From assembly GCF_000720485.1 (NCBI RefSeq), contig NZ_JOAX01000019.1, positions 90,651-154,650 of the forward strand: 64,000 nt of DNA, written 5' to 3'. The notes below the pieces were generated by a model. It had not been told where the DNA came from. It searched no databases and saw nothing but the letters and a program-made list of their open reading frames with translations. Origin of the DNA: Streptomyces ochraceiscleroticus (GTDB taxonomy: Bacteria; Actinomycetota; Actinomycetes; Streptomycetales; Streptomycetaceae). Shown here in pieces: positions 59,963 to 64,000 of this stretch (positions are counted from its first letter, which is position 1; every line of letters begins with the position of its first letter). Both the position numbers and the translations under genes were made by a program.

Positions 59963-61342
59963 ATGGATGGCACCACTCTGGAAGGGATGCGGACCGCACT
60001 GCGCGGCCCGGTCATCGCTCCCCAGGACTCGGAGTACGACGAGTCCCGCAAGATCTACAACGCATCGATCGACCGGCGGCCGGCCGCCATCGTGCGCTGC
60101 ACGGACGCCGCTGACGTCATGGATACTGTCGACTTCATCCGCGACCACGACCTCGAACTCGCGGTCCGGGGCGGTGGACACAGCGGCCCCGGACTGGCCC
60201 TGGTGGACGACGGCGTCACCATCGACCTGTCACCGATGCGCTGGGTACGTGTCGATCCCGTCGCGAAGACCGCCCAGGTCGGCGGCGGTACGCTGCTCGG
60301 CGACCTCGATCATGCCGCCCACGGCTTCGGCCTCGCCACCCCCGCCGGCATCATGTCGACGACGGGCATCGGGGGCCTCACCCTCGGCGGCGGGCACGGC
60401 CACCTCACCCGCAAGTACGGCCTGACGGTGGACAACCTGCTGGCCGCCGACGTCGTACTCGCCGACGGCAGCTTCGTCACCGCGAACGAGAAGGATCATC
60501 CGGATCTGTTCTGGGCACTGCGCGGTGGCGGCGGGAACTTCGGCGTCGTCACGTCTTTCACCTTCCGGCTGCACCCGGTGCACACCGTGGGCGTCGGGGT
60601 CACCCTATGGACGCTGGACCACATCCGCGACGTACTGCAGTGGTACCGCGACTTCCTGCCGCAGGCGACCGAGGATCTGAACGGCTTCTACGCGGAGCTC
60701 ATCGTGCCGCCCGCGCCGCCGTTCCCCGAAGAGATCCACGGGCACAAGATGTGCGGCGTGGTGTGGTGCTGGACAGGGGACCTGGGCCGCCTGGAAGAGA
60801 CGTTCGCGCCGGTACAGGAGCCCGCCCCGCCGGCCTTCCACTTCGCGACACCGATGCCCTATCCCGCGCTGCAGACCATGTTCGACGAGCTGATCCCGAA
60901 GGGTCTGCAGTGGTACTGGCGCGGCGACTTGTTCGACCGGATCACGGACGACTCCATCGACGTCCACGCCAAGTACGCGGAGGCCACCCCGACCGATCTG
61001 TCGACCCTCCACCTGTATCCGGTCGACGCCGCCGCCCACCGCGTGAATCACGAGGACACGGCGTGGGGCTACCGCGACGCCGTCTGGTCCGGCGTCATCG
61101 CCGGCATCGACCCCGACCCGGCCAATGCCGAGACCATCAAGCAGTGGACCGTCGACTACTGGGAGGCGCTGCATCCGCATTCCATGGGCGCCGCGTACGT
61201 GAACTTCATCGGCGCGGGCGAGCCCCAGGACCGGGTGAAGGCCACCTACCGCGACCACTACGACCGCCTCGCCGCGATAAAACACACCTACGACCCGCAC
61301 AACCTCTTCCACAGCAACCAGAACATCGAGCCTGCGCGATAG
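59963..61342 (+). CDS. FAD-binding oxidoreductase, berberine-bridge-enzyme-like
   Basis: 459 residues. FAD_binding_4 (PCMH) domain: AAIVRCTDAADVMDTVDFIRDHDLELAVRGGGHSGPGLA with His73 as the covalent flavin attachment; TTGIGGLTLGGGHGHLTRKYGLTVDNL has no cysteine at the usual second attachment point, so flavin is probably held by one bond. The C-terminal BBE motif is YDPHNLFHSNQNI. Such enzymes oxidise sugars or natural products to lactones or quinones. No biosynthetic genes adjoin, so the substrate is open. Confidence 0.92.
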   Translation: MDGTTLEGMRTALRGPVIAPQDSEYDESRKIYNASIDRRPAAIVRCTDAADVMDTVDFIRDHDLELAVRGGGHSGPGLALVDDGVTIDLSPMRWVRVDPVAKTAQVGGGTLLGDLDHAAHGFGLATPAGIMSTTGIGGLTLGGGHGHLTRKYGLTVDNLLAADVVLADGSFVTANEKDHPDLFWALRGGGGNFGVVTSFTFRLHPVHTVGVGVTLWTLDHIRDVLQWYRDFLPQATEDLNGFYAELIVPPAPPFPEEIHGHKMCGVVWCWTGDLGRLEETFAPVQEPAPPAFHFATPMPYPALQTMFDELIPKGLQWYWRGDLFDRITDDSIDVHAKYAEATPTDLSTLHLYPVDAAAHRVNHEDTAWGYRDAVWSGVIAGIDPDPANAETIKQWTVDYWEALHPHSMGAAYVNFIGAGEPQDRVKATYRDHYDRLAAIKHTYDPHNLFHSNQNIEPAR

Positions 61343-61468
61343 AACCCGACACAAGCCAACTCACCACCACGGGCCCGCTGTTCCTGTACTGGCAGCGCGG
61401 AGTGCTGTTTCAGCAGTACGGGGTGCTGTACGGGGTTCTGTCGCAGCACAGTGGGTCCGCGCCGCCCC

Positions 61469-62482
61469 TTACCGTCGCGTTGCCCCCCTCGGCCGGAGAC
61501 GGGCCCTGGTCAGCCGCGGCGAGCGGGCTTCCGCACCGGCGACAAGAGCCTGGAGGATGTCCAGCAGGGCGCCCACGCTCTCGACCGGATTCAGTTCCAC
61601 CGCTGAGATGGCCGGGCGGCTGTTGCGCGCGTGCTCGGAGTCCGAGCCGGCCACCACCATGGTCCGCTCGGGCACCCCGACACCACGCGCCATGAGGCCC
61701 TGCTGCACACCAGCCGCATGCCGCCCCGTAAGACAGAAGACCGCATCCGGTATACCGTCGTCAGCAATCCGGTCGGCCAGCTCCACGCCGCCCTCGACGC
61801 CTGCCCGTTCGGCCAGTTCGTAGAGCCGGGGCGACGTTCCCCGTTCGGCGCACCAGGCCAGATAGGTGTCCTGGTGCTCGTGGTTCCACGCGTTCGGGTC
61901 GGTGCCGCGTACCAGGGCGATGGTGCGCGCGCCCCCGGTCTCCAGGTGGGCCAGGACCTGGCGCGCGGAGGCCGCGTCGTCCTCCGAGGCCCAGTGCGGG
62001 AAATCCGGGCGTCCGGGGACCCGGCCATAGGTGACGTACGGGATGCCGCGCTTCTCCAACAGGGCGACGACCGGGTCGTCCAGGTGCGGGTTAGTGACGA
62101 TGTAACCGTCCATGGAGAACGTCAGCGGCGGCACCGGCGTCCGCGTCAGGTCCGGTACCAGCATGAGACTCAGCCCCCGGGCCAGCGCCTGCGAAGCCGC
62201 CACACCCACGAACCTCTCGAAGACGTCCACCCCCGCCGGGGCGTAGTCCCCCAGGGCATCCAGGGAACGGAGTACCAGCCCCACCGCCCCCATGGTGGAC
62301 CGCCGCAGGCCGCGGGCGAGCGCATCGGCCTCGTAGCCCATCTCATCGGCGACGGTGCGGATGTGCTCACGCGTGGCCGCGCTCAGCGTGCCTTTGCCGT
62401 TGAGGGCGTGCGAAACGGCGGTGATGGAGACGCCGGCCCGCCGAGCCACGTCCTTGATGGTGATGCCCTGCGTCCTTGCCAT
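61469..62482 (-). CDS. LacI-family transcriptional regulator
   Basis: 337 residues. LacI HTH at 3-50 (TIKDVARRAGVSITAVSHALNGKGTLSAATREHI), then a periplasmic-binding-protein-like sensor (GLVLRSLDALGDYAPAG, FVGVAASQALARGLSLML, YIVTNPHLDDPVVALLEKRGIPYVTYGR). It is divergent from the C45-type acyltransferase and very probably binds the palindrome at 62549-62565. The inducer would be a sugar or nucleoside-like molecule. Confidence 0.92.
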   Translation of the reverse strand: MARTQGITIKDVARRAGVSITAVSHALNGKGTLSAATREHIRTVADEMGYEADALARGLRRSTMGAVGLVLRSLDALGDYAPAGVDVFERFVGVAASQALARGLSLMLVPDLTRTPVPPLTFSMDGYIVTNPHLDDPVVALLEKRGIPYVTYGRVPGRPDFPHWASEDDAASARQVLAHLETGGARTIALVRGTDPNAWNHEHQDTYLAWCAERGTSPRLYELAERAGVEGGVELADRIADDGIPDAVFCLTGRHAAGVQQGLMARGVGVPERTMVVAGSDSEHARNSRPAISAVELNPVESVGALLDILQALVAGAEARSPRLTRARLRPRGATRR

Positions 62483-62548
62483 GGCGCCGCCTGAGTCTGA
62501 GGTCTGGATCTGGATCTGGGTTCAAAAATCAATGTGCTGCTCAACATT

Positions 62549-62565
62549 GTATAAAACGTTTTACC
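62549..62565. promoter_or_regulatory. LacI-type operator
   Basis: GTATAAAACGTTTTACC with the perfect 12-base core TAAAACGTTTTA (62552-62563) and a central CG, the hallmark of LacI/GalR sites. It is in an AT-rich patch between the LacI gene and the C45 gene and probably overlaps a promoter. Confidence 0.75.
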
Positions 62566-62653
62566 TCCCTAGCGTGATCCGCGCCGCACAGACATACAGA
62601 CGTCGGAAGCGACGTCACTGGGCGCCCGAGTCGCCGAGCCCGGAAGGATCCCC

Positions 62654-63718
62654 GTGGAGCTGCACACCCTCAGGACCGAGACGACGGATCCCCGTGAACG
62701 CGGGTACCTGCTCGGCACCCGATTCGGCGCCCAGCTCCGGCGCGCCACAGAGTTGTACGTGAACCACTTCGCCGTACTGGGCATCCCGGCGGAACGGGCG
62801 CGCGACATCGCCGAACGCAGCCATGAGGCCCTACGGGCCTGGGCGCCGTACCTGGCCGAGGAATCGGACGCCTGCGCCGACGCGGCCGGCATCGAGCGCT
62901 GGATGGTGGCCGCCGTCGGCGCCCGTACCGAAATCCTCGCCGCCTGTCCGCCGGCCAAGGAGGGCGAGTGCTCGACGGCGGTGTTCGCGCCCGCGGGAGC
63001 CACCCCGGAGACGGTACAGACCTGGGACTGGCACGAGTCGCTCGTACCGGACGCCCTGCTGCACGAGCTGACCCCGAGCACGGGACGCACGGTGAAGCTC
63101 TTCACCGAGTTCGGCGCTCCGGCCAAGATCGGCGTCAACAGCGCCGGCCTCGGCGTGCACTTCAACATCCTTTTCCACACCACCGACTCCGACGCCGGCG
63201 GAGTCCCTGTGCACGCGATCGCCCGACGCATCCTCGACGAAGCGGACACCCTAGATCAGGCCATCGGGCTCGCCTCGACAGCGCGGATGAGCGCCTCGAC
63301 CTCGCTCACCGTGGTCTCCGGCAGCTCTCCCGCCGCGAGCCTCGAGCTCTCCCCGGCCGGGCTGGCAGTGGTACCGGCCGGAGAGGACGGCTGGCTGCTG
63401 CACACCAATCACTTCCTCGACGCCGGGCTCAGCGCCGGGGACACGGGCCCGGCGGACTCGTCGACGGCGGAACGCTTCGCCCACCTGAGCCAGGTCCGCT
63501 CGACGCTGTCGGGGCTCGCTCCCGCCAAGCGGGCGAAGGCACTGTGCGGCGACGCCGGACCGAACGCCGTCGTCTGCATGCGGCCGGACACGGCAAAGCC
63601 GCAGCACGAGCAGTGGGGCACCCTGCTCACCATCGGCCTGGATGTCGACCGGTGCGCACTGGACTACATGGCCGGCACGCCGGACGAGGCGGCACGGCGG
63701 GGGTTCGCGCGCTTCTGA
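62654..63718 (+). CDS. C45-family (acyl-CoA:isopenicillin-N-acyltransferase-like) N-terminal nucleophile hydrolase
   Basis: 354 residues. A pro-segment of about 105 residues precedes the autocleavage site GECST, where Cys106 would become the N-terminal nucleophile of the mature chain. QTWDWHE and GKIG-like APAKIGVNSAGLGVHFNIL, plus the later LHTNHFLD, follow the C45/AAT fold, which cleaves or transfers amide-linked acyl groups; actinomycete members are largely uncharacterised. The GTG start has GGAAGGAT five bases upstream. It is controlled by the divergent LacI regulator. Confidence 0.88.
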   Translation: MELHTLRTETTDPRERGYLLGTRFGAQLRRATELYVNHFAVLGIPAERARDIAERSHEALRAWAPYLAEESDACADAAGIERWMVAAVGARTEILAACPPAKEGECSTAVFAPAGATPETVQTWDWHESLVPDALLHELTPSTGRTVKLFTEFGAPAKIGVNSAGLGVHFNILFHTTDSDAGGVPVHAIARRILDEADTLDQAIGLASTARMSASTSLTVVSGSSPAASLELSPAGLAVVPAGEDGWLLHTNHFLDAGLSAGDTGPADSSTAERFAHLSQVRSTLSGLAPAKRAKALCGDAGPNAVVCMRPDTAKPQHEQWGTLLTIGLDVDRCALDYMAGTPDEAARRGFARF

Positions 63719-64000
63719 GTTGCGGGGCTTCGCCTTGCGGGCTTGCGGCCTTGCGTCCTTCGGCCTCTCGGTCCTCGACCTTTCAGTCCTCGGTCTCTCG
63801 CCACTCGGCCTCTCGTCCCTCGGGCTTTGGGCCCTCGGGCTCCCCCGGCGGGGGGGGCTCTCCCCGGCGGGGGGCTCTCCCCGGCGGGGGGGCTCTCCCC
63901 GGCGGAGGGCTCTCCCGAGAGGGAGCCTCCCCCCCCCACGGCCCTCTGGGGGGCTTTCCCCCCCTCCCCTCCCCTCCCCTCCCCTCCCCTTCCCTTCCCT
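63719..64000. repeat. Low-complexity region downstream of the C45 gene
   Basis: CCTCGG/CCTCTCGG-type 8-base units (about 63750-63840) lead into four copies of an 18-base CCGGCGGGGGGCTCTCC unit with G-run length changes (63845-63917), a hairpin at 63908-63927 that could terminate the C45 transcript, and finally (CCCCT)n to the window edge. No gene is supported here. The G- and C-runs make sequencing errors likely. Confidence 0.85.

Overview
The window is chromosomal DNA of a high-GC actinomycete, almost certainly a Streptomyces. Coding third positions are almost all G or C, GTG starts are frequent, and many genes are joined by 4-base GTGA/ATGA overlaps. The gene content (SenS/SenR/HbpS, DUF5954, a CPYC flavoprotein beside an XRE-cupin regulator, many divergent regulator/transporter pairs) is also typical. 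I see no tRNA, rRNA, insertion sequence, prophage or CRISPR array.

Layout. 1-2.0 kb: the 3' part of a PLP decarboxylase and an IclR regulator. 2.2-7.7 kb: a HelD/HelR-type RNA-polymerase recycling ATPase, a CytX-type permease, and divergently a TPP riboswitch with thiM-thiE. 7.7-9.8 kb: an N-acyltransferase (Acetyltransf_5 type) with a nearby broken paralogue, and a hypothetical protein. 9.9-16.4 kb: an orphan penicillin-binding protein, dienelactone hydrolase, a stand-alone DUF3662 protein, a STAS protein, an alpha/beta hydrolase, an amidase and RNase HI. 16.5-19.0 kb: one large gene fusing a caspase-like protease to a KAP-type membrane P-loop NTPase, the strongest candidate for an undescribed defence or cell-death effector. 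19-24 kb: RDD, XRE-cupin, thioredoxin-reductase-like, TerD, methyltransferase and a GH-like lipoprotein. 24.5-40.7 kb: mostly transporters paired with regulators (AraC/EamA, AsnC with MFS and M20 hydrolase, NmrA/TetR, LysR/EamA). 40.8-46.3 kb: a six-gene type III polyketide synthase operon with its own ACP, a single ketosynthase, an ICMT-like methyltransferase, a flavoprotein and a SAM methyltransferase. 46.5-51.4 kb: YVTN propeller lipoprotein, ankyrin protein and the HbpS-SenS-SenR haem/redox system. 51.5-56.7 kb: DUF1963, a TetR regulator with three look-alike operators around an AtzE/AtzG-like amidase pair and an MBL hydrolase, and an ArsR-like regulator. 57-63.7 kb: DHA2 efflux pump, sulfite-oxidase-like enzyme, BBE flavoprotein, and a LacI regulator beside a C45-type acyltransferase. 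The last 280 bases are low-complexity.

A repeated curiosity: four minus-strand genes (RDD, SGNH, the flavoprotein of the type III PKS operon, TetR) end in short tandem duplications of their own last codons, in most copies with the stop codon kept, and an amidase ends in an in-frame version of the same thing. Promoters and operators are pattern-based; all functions are inferred from sequence only.
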